DNA of 64,000 nt. Origin: Clostridia bacterium (GTDB lineage Bacteria; Bacillota; Clostridia; Christensenellales; Borkfalkiaceae). The stretch spans positions 1 to 64,000 of the forward strand of contig JAFUJR010000015.1 in the NCBI GenBank assembly GCA_017468085.1. Reading direction: 5' to 3'. Made by a program: the position numbers and the translations under genes. Below are positions 25,863 to 34,088 of the stretch, piece after piece; the first letter of the stretch is position 1, and every line of letters starts with the position of its first letter. Under the pieces are notes generated by a model. That model was not told where the DNA came from, ran no database searches, and saw nothing but the letters and a program-made list of their open reading frames with translations.

Positions 25863-26133
25863 ATGGGGTTAATTGGTAAACTTATTACAAAAGCGGTTAC
25901 GGCTTCGGTGAGAAACTCTACTATTCGTGCTGTCGGCGAGGCTTTGGCTCATGTGATTTCGGTAACGGCTGATGCTATAACGGCTGCGTAAAATAATAGA
26001 GTAAAAAGGGAAGATACCGTTATAAAAAACCGGATAGCGTTTATAAAACCCACTCGTTCAAGTGGAGAGTATGTGGACAAAATGCATTAGAGATTGCAAG
26101 AGAATTATTAGGGGCAGGATTTGAAAGCGTTGT
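25863..26133 (+). pseudogene. Probable frameshifted gene remnant
   Basis: A 42-codon frame at 25863-25991 (MGLIGKLITKAVTASVRNS...) follows a consensus promoter. Just after its stop, a different frame from 26000 stays open with protein-like content: SKKGRYRYKKPDSVYKTHSF, then KWRVCGQNALEIARELLGAG. Basic start, Tyr/Lys-rich middle and amphipathic helix suggest a single small protein whose parts are now in different frames. It is therefore probably a decayed gene beside the insertion site. Alternatively the 42-residue peptide is real and the second frame is chance. Confidence 0.45.
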
Positions 26134-26157
26134 CCATCGCGGACAAGCCGTTTTTTT
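26130..26157 (+). terminator. Possible intrinsic terminator
   Basis: TTGTCC (26130-26135) and GGACAA (26141-26146) form a 6-bp stem with a 5-base loop. GCCG and seven T residues follow at 26147-26157. The stem is short, so strength is uncertain. Confidence 0.5.
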
Positions 26158-26167
26158 CGTCAAATTA

Positions 26168-26196
26168 TTGACAACCAAGGCAAAGGGGAGTATAAT
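26168..26196 (+). promoter_or_regulatory. Consensus promoter of the GH29-like gene
   Basis: TTGACA at 26168-26173 and TATAAT at 26191-26196 are separated by 17 bases. The transcription start would be near 26203, leaving about 30 bases of leader before the chosen start codon at 26233. Confidence 0.82.
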
Positions 26197-26232
26197 AATT
26201 ATACTATGTATAAAAAGGACGGCAAAGAGAAT

Positions 26233-27183
26233 ATGCAAATACACGACGTAAGAGCCGCGCAGGACAGGTTTTACAGTAAAAAATGGGGTGTTTTCAACCA
26301 TTTTTTATACGTTATTCAAAACAATCCAAAATACCCAAACAGCTACGGCAAGCAAACGGATTGGAATACCCTCGTCAACGAATTTGACACGGAAACCTTG
26401 GCGAAGAATTTACACGAAATGGGGGCGGGATATTACGTTATCACCGTTATGCAGGGGACGAAGTATATGCTTGCACCCAACAATGCGTTTGACAAAATCG
26501 CGGGTACGAAGCCGGGCGAGGCGTGCAGCACAAGGGATTTGATAGAAGATTTATATCAATCCTTATCTAAATACGACATCGATTTATTTTTGTATTTCAC
26601 GGGCGACGGACCGTATAAAAGCGTCGAGGAGGGAAAAAAATTCGGTTTTACCGAGCCCAGAGAGGTCGGCGTAACCAAGCCCTTTGTGGAAAAATGGGCG
26701 AGCGTTTTGGAAGAATACGCTCTTAGATACGGCAATAAAATCAAGGGTTGGTGGATTGACGGCTGTTACAAGGAATATTTCAAATACACCGACGAATTGC
26801 TCGGTATTTATTACAAGGCGTGTAAAAAAGGCAACCCCAATGCGTTGGTTTCGTTAAATAACGGCGTGGGGGAAGCGATAGGCTTGGGCTTTTCGTTTGA
26901 AGATTTCCTTTGCGGCGAGCAAAACGATTTTACCGTACTGCCTACGCAAAGATTTTACAACGCCGCGCAAGCGCATATCCTCGCTCCCCTTGGCGTGGGG
27001 GAATGCGAAATCGGCGGTTGGGGGATATTCGGGGTAAAAAGAGACGCCGAATATCTTACCGATTACATCAAAAAAGTAAATCAAGCAGGAGGGGTTTTGA
27101 CCATAGACGTAGGGGTTTACCGCGACGGAAAATTTGACGAAGAGCAGATGGAAGTGCTTAAAACCGTTGGCAAAAACCTTTGA
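26233..27183 (+). CDS. Alpha-L-fucosidase-like glycosidase (GH29 fold)
   Basis: This 316-residue cytoplasmic protein resembles the catalytic (beta/alpha)8 barrel of GH29 alpha-L-fucosidases. Landmarks are KKWGVFNHFLYV near the N-terminus, the strand AGYYVITVMQGTKYMLAPNN, and KGWWIDGCYK, where D176 takes the place of the GH29 nucleophile. It lacks a signal peptide and the C-terminal beta-sandwich, which makes it shorter than typical fucosidases. The start at 26233 is chosen because an AAAGAGA site precedes it and the promoter leaves almost no leader for the ATG at 26206. Activity on fucosides is plausible but not certain. Confidence 0.72.
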   Translation: MQIHDVRAAQDRFYSKKWGVFNHFLYVIQNNPKYPNSYGKQTDWNTLVNEFDTETLAKNLHEMGAGYYVITVMQGTKYMLAPNNAFDKIAGTKPGEACSTRDLIEDLYQSLSKYDIDLFLYFTGDGPYKSVEEGKKFGFTEPREVGVTKPFVEKWASVLEEYALRYGNKIKGWWIDGCYKEYFKYTDELLGIYYKACKKGNPNALVSLNNGVGEAIGLGFSFEDFLCGEQNDFTVLPTQRFYNAAQAHILAPLGVGECEIGGWGIFGVKRDAEYLTDYIKKVNQAGGVLTIDVGVYRDGKFDEEQMEVLKTVGKNL

Positions 27184-27329
27184 CTTCCCGTTCTTTTACG
27201 GGCTTACGGCTTGTGCGGCTTGGCGTTTTCTTATAAGGCTTTAATACGGAAATATTGCGCGAAATCCCCGTATTCTTTAAAAAAGAATAAAAGGGAGGAA
27301 AAAATATGCAAAAAAGCGTGTAAAATGAG

Positions 27330-27358
27330 TTGCGTTCGTTTTTCGGTTATGGTAAAAT
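27330..27358 (+). promoter_or_regulatory. rpsB-tsf promoter
   Basis: TTGCGT at 27330-27335 and TAAAAT at 27353-27358 are separated by 17 bases. About 115 bases of leader follow. Within it, CGTGATCCGTGTCCG near 27391 can pair with CGGACGTCATCACG near 27421, forming a long stem, which may be an autoregulatory structure for S2. The stretch from 27184 to 27329 holds no gene, only a five-codon frame at 27306 behind a GGGAGG site. Confidence 0.6.
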
Positions 27359-27475
27359 AGAAAGGCTGAAAATTCACACTCGCTCACTGTGCGTGATCCG
27401 TGTCCGTAAAATCTTTCAATGCGGACGTCATCACGAGCCAACACAAAGCGGGGAGGAAAAACGGAGGTTTGAATT

Positions 27476-28246
27476 ATGGCAGTTATTACTATGAAGCAGC
27501 TCTTAGAAGCAGGCGTACACTTCGGTCATCAGACGAGAAAGTGGAATCCCAAAATGAAGAAGTACATCTTCGCGGCAAGAAACGACATTCACATCATCGA
27601 TTTGCAGCTTACGGCTAACCTTATCGAAGAAGCGTATGCGTTTGTTTGCGAATCCGTTAAGGAAGGCAAGTCCGTCCTTTTCGTAGGTACGAAGAAACAG
27701 GCGCAGGACGCAATCAGAGAAGAAGCAGAACGTTGCGGTCAGTACTACGTGAACTACCGTTGGCTTGGCGGCTGCTTGACCAACTTCAAGACGATGAGAA
27801 GCCGTGTTGAAAGATTGGAAAAGTTGGAAGCTATGGAAGCAAACGGCGACTTCGAAGCGCTTCCCAAGAAGGAAGTTATGCTTTTGAAGAAGGAAATGGG
27901 CAAGTTGCAGGCGAACCTTGGCGGTATCAAGGCGATGAAGTCTATGCCCGGCGTTATGTTCGTAGTTGACCCCCACAACGAAGATATCGCAATCAAAGAA
28001 GCGAAGAAGCTCGGCATCAAAATCGTAGCGATCACCGACACGAACTGCGATCCCGACGAAATCGACTACGTAATCCCCGGTAACGACGACGCTATCCGTG
28101 CAATCAAACTTATTTCGTCCGTTATCGCAAACGCAGTTATCGAAGCAAACCAAGGCGAAGAAGCGGTTGTTGCTCCCGTTGTTGAAGAAACGGCAGCGCC
28201 CGAATCCATCGAAGAAGTGGTTGCGGCTTCCGAAGAAAACGCGTAA
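27476..28246 (+). CDS. rpsB: 30S ribosomal protein S2
   Basis: This 256-residue protein is ribosomal protein S2. The N-terminus [26 protein letters not shown] and the later [20 protein letters not shown] and [14 protein letters not shown] segments are diagnostic. A GGAGG site lies 9 bases ahead of the ATG. The last 25 residues are an acidic Ala/Glu/Val tail, common in Firmicutes S2. It is followed by tsf in the conserved order rpsB-tsf. Confidence 0.98.
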   Translation: MAVITMKQLLEAGVHFGHQTRKWNPKMKKYIFAARNDIHIIDLQLTANLIEEAYAFVCESVKEGKSVLFVGTKKQAQDAIREEAERCGQYYVNYRWLGGCLTNFKTMRSRVERLEKLEAMEANGDFEALPKKEVMLLKKEMGKLQANLGGIKAMKSMPGVMFVVDPHNEDIAIKEAKKLGIKIVAITDTNCDPDEIDYVIPGNDDAIRAIKLISSVIANAVIEANQGEEAVVAPVVEETAAPESIEEVVAASEENA

Positions 28247-28303
28247 CACCCAAACGGAGTTTTCCGTTTCCTAATAAAATATATAAATAAGGAGATTATA
28301 ATT

Positions 28304-29197
28304 ATGGCAATTTCGGCAAAAGACGTAATGGCACTCCGTGAAAAGACGGGCGCAGGCGTTATGGACTGTAAAAAAGCATTGACCGACGCTGACGGCGATA
28401 TGAACAAAGCGGCTGATCTTTTGAGAGAAAGAGGCATCGCAAAGGCTGACAAAAAGGCTTCCCGTATCGCGGCGGAAGGTATCGTTGCTTGCTATATCGA
28501 CGGTAACGTAGGCGTTCTTATCGAACTCAACTGCGAATCCGACTTCGTTGCAAAGAACCCTCAATTCCTTGAAATCGCAAACGAATGCGCAAAGGTCGTC
28601 GTTGCTTGCAATCCTGCAGACGTAGAAGCTTTGCTTGCTTGCAACACGGCTGAAAACGGTTCTGTTGAAGAATATTTGAAGAGCAAAATCGCAGTTATCG
28701 GCGAAAAAATCGCGGTTAGAAGATTCGTTCGTTACGAAAGCGCTAGCTTCCTTGCAAGCTATATCCACCTTGGCGGCAAGCTCGGCGTTATGCTTGACAT
28801 GGCTGGCGAAGCTACCGACGCGGCTAAAGAAGTTGCGCACGACGTAACCCTTCAAATCGCGTTCACGAAGCCCGCATACCTCACCAAGGACGAAGTTCCC
28901 GCTGACGTTATCGAAAACGAAAAGAACGTTCTTTTGAACCAAGCGCTTAACGAAGGTAAGCCCCAAGCTATCGCAGAAAAGATGGTTATGGGTAGAATTA
29001 AGAAATTCTACGAAGAAAACTGCCTTCTTGAACAGGCGTTCATTAAAGACGATTCCAAGAAGATTTGCGAATTGTTGAAGGGCGCAAACGCTTCCATCGC
29101 GAAGTTCGCTTTCTTCGTAATGGGCGAAGGTCTTGAAAAGAAGAGCGAAGATTTGAGCGAAGAAGTTGCTAAGCAAGTTGCGGCAATGAAGAACTAA
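28304..29197 (+). CDS. tsf: Elongation factor Ts
   Basis: EF-Ts catalyses GDP/GTP exchange on EF-Tu. The N-terminal UBA-like domain reads MALREKTGAGVMDCKKALTDADGD, and the core contains NCESDFVAKNPQF and the dimerisation repeats. At 297 residues it is of full length. It follows rpsB after 57 bases with AAGGAGA ahead of the ATG, and a strong terminator closes the operon. Confidence 0.98.
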   Translation: MAISAKDVMALREKTGAGVMDCKKALTDADGDMNKAADLLRERGIAKADKKASRIAAEGIVACYIDGNVGVLIELNCESDFVAKNPQFLEIANECAKVVVACNPADVEALLACNTAENGSVEEYLKSKIAVIGEKIAVRRFVRYESASFLASYIHLGGKLGVMLDMAGEATDAAKEVAHDVTLQIAFTKPAYLTKDEVPADVIENEKNVLLNQALNEGKPQAIAEKMVMGRIKKFYEENCLLEQAFIKDDSKKICELLKGANASIAKFAFFVMGEGLEKKSEDLSEEVAKQVAAMKN

Positions 29198-29220
29198 TCT
29201 TTGTTAAAAACGGAATTTTA

Positions 29221-29249
29221 CCCCACGGCAAGCAAGCCGTGGGGTTTTT
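29221..29249 (+). terminator. Terminator of rpsB-tsf
   Basis: CCCCACGGC (29221-29229) pairs perfectly with GCCGTGGGG (29236-29244) across a 6-base loop and is followed by TTTTT. Confidence 0.95.
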
Positions 29250-29346
29250 CTGTGATTAGGGCGTACGTGGACGAAAATACTAACGAAAAAAATAGCGTAA
29301 TATGTTTTTTTTGTGATAAAAACGTGAAAAAAGTCGAATTATTCCG

Positions 29347-29375
29347 TTGACAACGGTGAAAAATGGGTGTATAAT
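29347..29375 (+). promoter_or_regulatory. Consensus promoter
   Basis: TTGACA at 29347-29352, a 17-base spacer and TATAAT at 29370-29375 drive the membrane-protein gene at 29419. Confidence 0.85.
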
Positions 29376-29418
29376 TAAATTACTTAATTAAATAACTTTG
29401 CAAAGGAGAAAAAAGGTT

Positions 29419-29949
29419 ATGGCAAGAAAATATACTGTTCGTACGAAGACAAAGAGTTTCTTCGCATTGGACAAGTGGATGACTGTTTTGGAAATGCGTG
29501 CGTTTGGTTGGAGATATAAAGGTCAACACACGCAAGCTGGCGGTTGGGACGTTACGGTGAACGTTGACAGCGGTACGGCGACGGCAAGAAGACGTTTCTA
29601 TACGTTTTTGGAATTTAGACGTGATAAACCCTACAGCCGCAATTTCTTCTTCGGTTTGATGGAAGTTTTGATGAGTATCATGTCTTGGATCAGAAGATTC
29701 CTCATTATTCCTATTTGGATTGGCGCGATCATCTTGATTGTTGCAGGTATCATGGGCGCAAGCGGCGGCGACAAGATTATCGGTATGGACCCTTGCTTGT
29801 TTGCTGGTATTCTTACCCTTCTTATTGCTTATCTTCCTTCCGCAATCTTCTGCTTGCTCGGCTGGGGCTTCAGAAAGATCTTCAAGGTTGACGAAAAGCA
29901 CAGACAAGATCTTATCGAAAACGGCTACGACCCCGAATCTGGACTTTAA
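29419..29949 (+). CDS. Small membrane protein of unknown function
   Basis: I do not recognise this 176-residue protein. It has a basic soluble N-terminal region of about 80 residues, then two hydrophobic segments at about residues 95-115 and 130-150 (IPIWIGAIILIVAGIMGASGG and LFAGILTLLIAYLPSAIFCL), and a short charged tail. The start at 29419 has AAAGGAG about 10 bases ahead. It is monocistronic, with its own consensus promoter and a strong terminator. Confidence 0.75.
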   Translation: MARKYTVRTKTKSFFALDKWMTVLEMRAFGWRYKGQHTQAGGWDVTVNVDSGTATARRRFYTFLEFRRDKPYSRNFFFGLMEVLMSIMSWIRRFLIIPIWIGAIILIVAGIMGASGGDKIIGMDPCLFAGILTLLIAYLPSAIFCLLGWGFRKIFKVDEKHRQDLIENGYDPESGL

Positions 29950-29960
29950 TTACATACAAA

Positions 29961-29989
29961 AAGACCTTACGGATTTCCCGTAAGGTCTT
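29961..29989. terminator. Bidirectional terminator
   Basis: AAGACCTTACGG (29961-29972) pairs perfectly with CCGTAAGGTCTT (29978-29989) over a 5-base loop. AATTTTTT follows on the plus strand, and an A-rich run before it gives a U tract on the minus strand. It serves the convergent membrane-protein and XRE-regulator genes. Confidence 0.9.
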
Positions 29990-30233
29990 AATTTTTTAAT
30001 CGTTCTTGAAGTTGTGCTTTGGTTGTAGGATTGTCAAGGCATAAAAACTCGTCAGCTGATACGTTAAAAATCACACACAAAAGACGTAAGTCATTTACAC
30101 ACGGTTCGGAAAGGCCTTGTTCCCAGCTTGCAAAACCGGTTTCCGATTTATTTAGGAGTTTGGCTACTTGTTTTTGCGTAAGCCCTGCTTCGTTTCTTAA
30201 CTCTTTTATTCGTTTTCCAATTTTGTATTCCAT
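29988..30233 (-). CDS. XRE-family transcriptional regulator
   Basis: This 81-residue protein is a single Cro/CI-type helix-turn-helix: IGKRIKELRNEAGLTQKQVAKLLNKSETGFASWEQG, with the recognition helix around residues 27-37. It is transcribed divergently from the membrane protein at 30336. Repeated ACTAA/TTAGT palindromes in the shared region (30255-30315) are its likely operators, so it probably represses that gene and itself. Confidence 0.9.
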   Translation of the reverse strand: MEYKIGKRIKELRNEAGLTQKQVAKLLNKSETGFASWEQGLSEPCVNDLRLLCVIFNVSADEFLCLDNPTTKAQLQERLKN

Positions 30234-30254
30234 AATTATATTTTACACATAACT

Positions 30255-30315
30255 ACTAAAAATTAGTTGACAATACTAAATTTTCGTAGTACAATAATGG
30301 TACTAAAATTTAGTA
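30255..30315 (+). promoter_or_regulatory. Divergent promoter with repeated XRE operators
   Basis: The rightward promoter is TTGACA (30267-30272), a 17-base spacer and TACAAT (30290-30295). Three ACTAA/TTAGT-type palindromes overlap it: ACTAAAAATTAGT at 30255-30267, a looser TACTAAATTTTCGTAGTA at 30275-30292, and TACTAAAATTTAGTA at 30301-30315. The first touches the -35, the second covers the spacer and -10, and the third covers the transcription start. Confidence 0.75.
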
Positions 30316-30335
30316 GATTATTTTGGTGTTTGGTG

Positions 30336-31145
30336 ATGGTAAAAAGATTTTTTTTACACTTTATAATGTCGCTAATAGTTGTCGCGTTAGGGGTAGTAAT
30401 TTCTATGTTTGCTGCGTGTATTGTTTTCGGCATAGTAAATACAATATTTTTGGGAAGTTTTGCGCGCTACATTATGCCTTCAAAGGCTCTTTTTTGGACT
30501 TATTTCGTTACAGGAACGATTATAGGGGTGATTTTGCTTTCCATTTTTATATGGAAAAGGGAGGCGAAGCTCCGCGATGTTTTGAGTATTCATGGGGGAT
30601 ACGAGTGGGTCAATAGAGAAAAACCCATTAAGTATGTGCAAATTGTTTTGGCACTTATATTTTGTTTGCTGATTGCCGCAGGATTGATTGCAAGCATCAT
30701 TTTCGGGTATGAGAAAGCGATAAGCTATTTAAATGAATTTAAAGACTTGACTACTGCTGGACAAATTAATGAGGCGCAGATAACTGTAGCTTGTTTACTG
30801 TGCATGTCTATTAGTGCAATTATTTTATACGTTGGATATTTTTTTGTGTTGGCGAACAGATATGCGAAAATGACTTGCCCTCACTGCAAAGGGGTTGGTT
30901 GCGTGGATTATAGCTATCAAAACTCTCGTTCTTCTACGGGATATCAAACGTATACGAATACTTCGGAAGAAAGGTTGGGGGAAATTAGAACGAACAGTGG
31001 ACGTAAGGTGGGTATCTATGCAGATGTAACCCGTTCGACTACATATGAGGTTACCACTACACGAGATTATTATATTGGTAAATGCAGATTTTGCCATAAG
31101 ATGGTTCAAGCAACAATAACAAGTTCTAAAAGTAAAAAGATATAA
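30336..31145 (+). CDS. Membrane protein with cytoplasmic zinc-finger-like domain
   Basis: This 269-residue protein has about four hydrophobic segments in the first 190 residues. A soluble C-terminal domain follows, with CPHCKGVGC and a later CRFCHKM, resembling a DnaJ-type or rubredoxin-like zinc site around a Ser/Thr/Tyr-rich loop. The start at 30336 is taken because the promoter's transcription start is near 30302, which rules out the ATG at 30267. It is controlled by the divergent XRE regulator through the operators at 30255-30315. Function is unknown. Confidence 0.7.
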   Translation: MVKRFFLHFIMSLIVVALGVVISMFAACIVFGIVNTIFLGSFARYIMPSKALFWTYFVTGTIIGVILLSIFIWKREAKLRDVLSIHGGYEWVNREKPIKYVQIVLALIFCLLIAAGLIASIIFGYEKAISYLNEFKDLTTAGQINEAQITVACLLCMSISAIILYVGYFFVLANRYAKMTCPHCKGVGCVDYSYQNSRSSTGYQTYTNTSEERLGEIRTNSGRKVGIYADVTRSTTYEVTTTRDYYIGKCRFCHKMVQATITSSKSKKI

Positions 31146-31148
31146 AGT

Positions 31149-31178
31149 AAAGCCCTGCGTTGTATGACGCAGGGCTTT
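31149..31178. terminator. Bidirectional terminator
   Basis: AAAGCCCTGCGT (31149-31160) pairs perfectly with ACGCAGGGCTTT (31167-31178) over a 6-base loop, between convergent genes. Confidence 0.88.
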
Positions 31179-31194
31179 ATCTTTTCATCTACTC

Positions 31195-32235
31195 TTAAAT
31201 TTGCGAGGGTTTGACGCATTCGCCGTTGGTCGCGCTTTGGAAAATGACGAAAAAACCTTGCTCGTCGTTAAAAACGGAGCTGGGCACAAAGGTACAAACC
31301 CCTTTAATTTCGTCGGGCGGATTGTTTTTGTCTTGCGCCCAAAGCGCGTAACAAATATACGTGGCTTTTCCGTCTTCATAGAGCACGCCGACGAGGTATC
31401 GCGGCGAGCTCGCTTCGCCGCGTATGCGTACCCACTCGCTGGCGTGAAAGGCAGAAGAGAGGGTATAATCGCGCGGATAGGTGCGGAAAAGCTCGTCAAT
31501 TTCACCCTTTACGGACAGATAATATCCGTCTGGGTTGACCGCGAACGGGTGGAGTACGCGCGGAGCATGGACATTTTCCGCAGCGTCTGCCCCTTTTTGC
31601 GGGCTCTGCTCTTGACTTGTGCGCGTAGTATATGCATTTTCGAGAGTTTCTTCAAACTGCTGGCGTTCATCTTCCTTTTCCTCGTAATAATTTTCTTCCG
31701 CCACCCGTTCGTCGTTGTAGCTTTTTGCGTTGGGTGCGGACGGTTTATTCTCTATTTCCTGCGGAACAAATAAAGGCGTTTCTTGCGCGGGAGTGGGTGC
31801 GGATTTTGACGGCGTAATCGGCTGCGAGTCGGTGGGCGAACCTCCGTTATTTTGCGGAAAGACGGGGGGCAGGGTCGCGTTGAGTATCGCGCGCCAGTCG
31901 TAAACCTTATTTCCCGCCACGCCGTAAGCGATAGGAACGACCTCATTTTTTACGAGGCAAATCACGGCGCAAAAGCCTTCGGAAATATCCATATCCGTAA
32001 GCAAATTAAAAAGGCTTTTACCGCGCAAGGCAAGCATTTCCGTTTTGCCTTTTCCGTCGGATAAGAGGCAAAAATATTCTCCGCTCGTCAGGGGCGCAAA
32101 ATTGATGATGGAAACCTCGGCGGCGAGGTTTTTTCCGTATTGTTCGGCTTTGATAAGGCCCGTCAAAGGTTTTCCGTCTGCCGAAAACCCCTGCTTTATT
32201 TGACGGAGTATACACATTTTTTTAACGTAATTCAT
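31195..32235 (-). CDS. Conserved-looking hypothetical protein with disordered middle
   Basis: I do not recognise this 346-residue soluble protein. Residues 1-125 form a compact beta-rich domain beginning MNYVKKMCILRQIKQGFSADGKPLTGLIKAE. Residues about 125-225 are Pro/Gln/Glu-rich and probably disordered. Residues about 230-346 form a second globular domain with many aromatic residues (HPFAVNPDGYYLSVKGEIDELFRTY). No signal peptide is seen. The two-domain layout suggests a scaffold or envelope-associated cytoplasmic factor, without firm evidence. Confidence 0.7.
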   Translation of the reverse strand: MNYVKKMCILRQIKQGFSADGKPLTGLIKAEQYGKNLAAEVSIINFAPLTSGEYFCLLSDGKGKTEMLALRGKSLFNLLTDMDISEGFCAVICLVKNEVVPIAYGVAGNKVYDWRAILNATLPPVFPQNNGGSPTDSQPITPSKSAPTPAQETPLFVPQEIENKPSAPNAKSYNDERVAEENYYEEKEDERQQFEETLENAYTTRTSQEQSPQKGADAAENVHAPRVLHPFAVNPDGYYLSVKGEIDELFRTYPRDYTLSSAFHASEWVRIRGEASSPRYLVGVLYEDGKATYICYALWAQDKNNPPDEIKGVCTFVPSSVFNDEQGFFVIFQSATNGECVKPSQI

Positions 32236-32354
32236 AAAACACCTTCCGTTTCATTATATATATTATATAATCATTCCGAAGTAGAAAAATGACGGGGTTT
32301 TGCGTATTTTCACGAAAAAAGCGGAAAATTTTTGTGGCAAAATCCCCGAAAACG

Positions 32355-32384
32355 TTGACCTTGGAGGGGGTTTTATCGTATAAT
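32355..32384 (+). promoter_or_regulatory. Promoter of the VanZ-like gene, possibly leaderless
   Basis: TTGACC at 32355-32360 and TATAAT at 32379-32384 are separated by 18 bases. The expected transcription start is about 7 bases after the -10, at or next to the ATG at 32391, and no ribosome site precedes that ATG. The mRNA may therefore be leaderless. Confidence 0.7.
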
Positions 32385-32390
32385 AGAATT

Positions 32391-32939
32391 ATGCAAAATG
32401 AAATGAAGAAAAAGACGGATAAAATTCGCATATTTTGGCGCGTTTTCACCACGCTTGCGTGTGCGCTGATGCTGATATTTATTTTTTCCAATTCCCTACG
32501 GACAGCGGAAGAATCTTCGGTGCAGAGCTCGGCGGTGGTAGATACCATTCAAGACGTCGTTTCGGTTATCGCGCCTGAATCTCCCATTGCAACCGCGACG
32601 GGGGAGGCTTACGATAAATTACACGCAGACGTGCGTATGCTTGCACATTTTTCAGAGTTTATGCTGTTGGGCGCGCTGTTTTTTTTCTGTTGGTACTCTT
32701 ACACCGACAAAAAAATTTGGCTGATTGCGCCTGCCGTAGGTACGATTTTGACGCCGATGATAGACGAATTTTTGCAAATACTTTCGTCGGGCAGAGCTGC
32801 AGAGTGGTTAGACGTGGCAGTGGATACAGTAGGCGGTTTATGCGGCGGATGTGTTGCGCTTTGTGCGCTCACGCTCGGTATACATATTTACCGTAAACGC
32901 AAGCAAAAAGCAGAAAACGCGCAAAAAGCGGTTGAATAA
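32391..32939 (+). CDS. VanZ-family membrane protein
   Basis: This 182-residue protein has about four transmembrane segments and the VanZ pattern: HADVRMLAHFSEFMLLGALFF, then TPMIDEFLQILSSGRAAEWLDVAVDTVGGLCGG. VanZ domains are linked to teicoplanin tolerance and cell-wall lipid functions in Gram-positive bacteria, though their chemistry is not settled. No leader or Shine-Dalgarno is seen ahead of the ATG. It precedes a DUF368 undecaprenyl-phosphate flippase gene by 39 bases, which fits an envelope operon. Confidence 0.85.
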   Translation: MQNEMKKKTDKIRIFWRVFTTLACALMLIFIFSNSLRTAEESSVQSSAVVDTIQDVVSVIAPESPIATATGEAYDKLHADVRMLAHFSEFMLLGALFFFCWYSYTDKKIWLIAPAVGTILTPMIDEFLQILSSGRAAEWLDVAVDTVGGLCGGCVALCALTLGIHIYRKRKQKAENAQKAVE

Positions 32940-32978
32940 AGGAATAAACGCTTGATTTTAGGCGGAAAGGGGATAAAT

Positions 32979-34007
32979 ATGAGCGAAGATTTACAGCTTG
33001 CGCTGTTACGCTATAAAAATAAAAAGAGCTGGTTTAAAAGCGCGTTGCTCGGCTTTTTGATCGGGCTTGCGGTCATTGTGCCGGGGATAAGCGGCTCGAC
33101 GGTGGCAATTATTTTTAAGCTGTACGACAGCTTTTTGTACGCCATTGGCAATCTGTTTAAAAAATTCAAGCTCTGCTTTTTGTTCTTGTTGCCCATCGGG
33201 TTGGGGCTCGTGCTTGGGTTTGCGCTTGGTTTTATCGGCGTAAGAGAACTTATTAAAATTAATCTGTTCGTCGTCGTATGCTTATTTGCTGGGCTAATGA
33301 GCGGCGCGTTCCCTGCCGTAAAGGACGAAATTAAGGGAATGGAGTGGTCGTTAAAGCGGACGATGCTTTTTATGCTCGGCTTGGCGATTCCCGTCGCGCT
33401 CGGTTGCGTATCGGCAATGCTGTCCGTCAACGCACCCCAAGAAGCGGGAGAACAGGCGGTGGAAATCGTTTCGACGATGTTTGATAAGATAGAGTGGTGG
33501 CATATCGTCCTTGCGCTCGTGCTTGGCTTTGCCGTGGGCATTACGCAAATCGTGCCCGGTTTAAGCGCAAGCGCGCTTTTGATGACGGTGGGTTGGTACA
33601 ACAGCTTGATGACGAGCGTTAGCATGCACTATTGGAAGCAAAACCCCTTGATTTTCGTCATATACGCGTGCTTAGGCGTGGGCTTCTTATTGGGTATCTT
33701 CGCCTTCTCTAAACTGCTCACCTTCGCCTTTAAAAAGGCAAGACAGACGTCGTACGCAATGATCGTGGGCTTGTCCTTGGGTTCTATCGTTTCCATGTTC
33801 TGCAACGGCGATATTATGGAGGTCTACGTATCGTGGGCGACGGGCGCGGTTTCGGGCGGCAAACTTGCCCTTTCCCTCTCGCTCGGCGTCGTGCTTTTTG
33901 CCGTAGGCTTCGTCGTTTCCTATCTTCTGGTGCGTTACGAACGGAAAAAGACCGCCAAATCGGCGCAAAACACAGACGAAACGGCGCCGCAGGAAAGCGC
34001 GGAATAA
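32979..34007 (+). CDS. popT: DUF368 polyprenyl-phosphate transporter
   Basis: This 342-residue polytopic membrane protein belongs to the DUF368 family. The signature is near the N-terminus, GFLIGLAVIVPGISGSTVAIIFKLYD, with a second related segment, GFAVGITQIVPGLSASALLMTVGWY, which shows the internal duplication. DUF368 proteins (PopT) were shown in other bacteria to recycle undecaprenyl phosphate across the membrane for cell-wall synthesis. The start at 32979 has AAAGGGG 6 bases ahead. It shares an operon with the VanZ-like gene. Confidence 0.88.
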   Translation: MSEDLQLALLRYKNKKSWFKSALLGFLIGLAVIVPGISGSTVAIIFKLYDSFLYAIGNLFKKFKLCFLFLLPIGLGLVLGFALGFIGVRELIKINLFVVVCLFAGLMSGAFPAVKDEIKGMEWSLKRTMLFMLGLAIPVALGCVSAMLSVNAPQEAGEQAVEIVSTMFDKIEWWHIVLALVLGFAVGITQIVPGLSASALLMTVGWYNSLMTSVSMHYWKQNPLIFVIYACLGVGFLLGIFAFSKLLTFAFKKARQTSYAMIVGLSLGSIVSMFCNGDIMEVYVSWATGAVSGGKLALSLSLGVVLFAVGFVVSYLLVRYERKKTAKSAQNTDETAPQESAE

Positions 34008-34030
34008 CAGAATTTTCATAAAAATGAGGC

Positions 34031-34064
34031 GTACAGGTATGCGTTGAAATGCATTCTGTGCGCC
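34031..34064 (+). repeat. Dispersed GTATGCGTTGAA motif, copy 1
   Basis: GTATGCGTTGAA occurs exactly at 34037-34048 and reads as ATG-CGT-TGA (Met-Arg-stop). GGCGTACAG at 34029-34037 and CTGTGCGCC at 34056-34064 flank it as near-perfect inverted arms. It precedes comF. Confidence 0.6.
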
Positions 34065-34088
34065 TATTATGTATAAGGACAAAGGAAA

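Noticed and set aside
27503..28249. Long minus-strand frame opposite rpsB
   Set aside because: It mirrors the codon usage of rpsB on the other strand and has no ribosome site or recognisable protein pattern. The same applies to long antisense frames over cysE-cysS, alaS and dxr.
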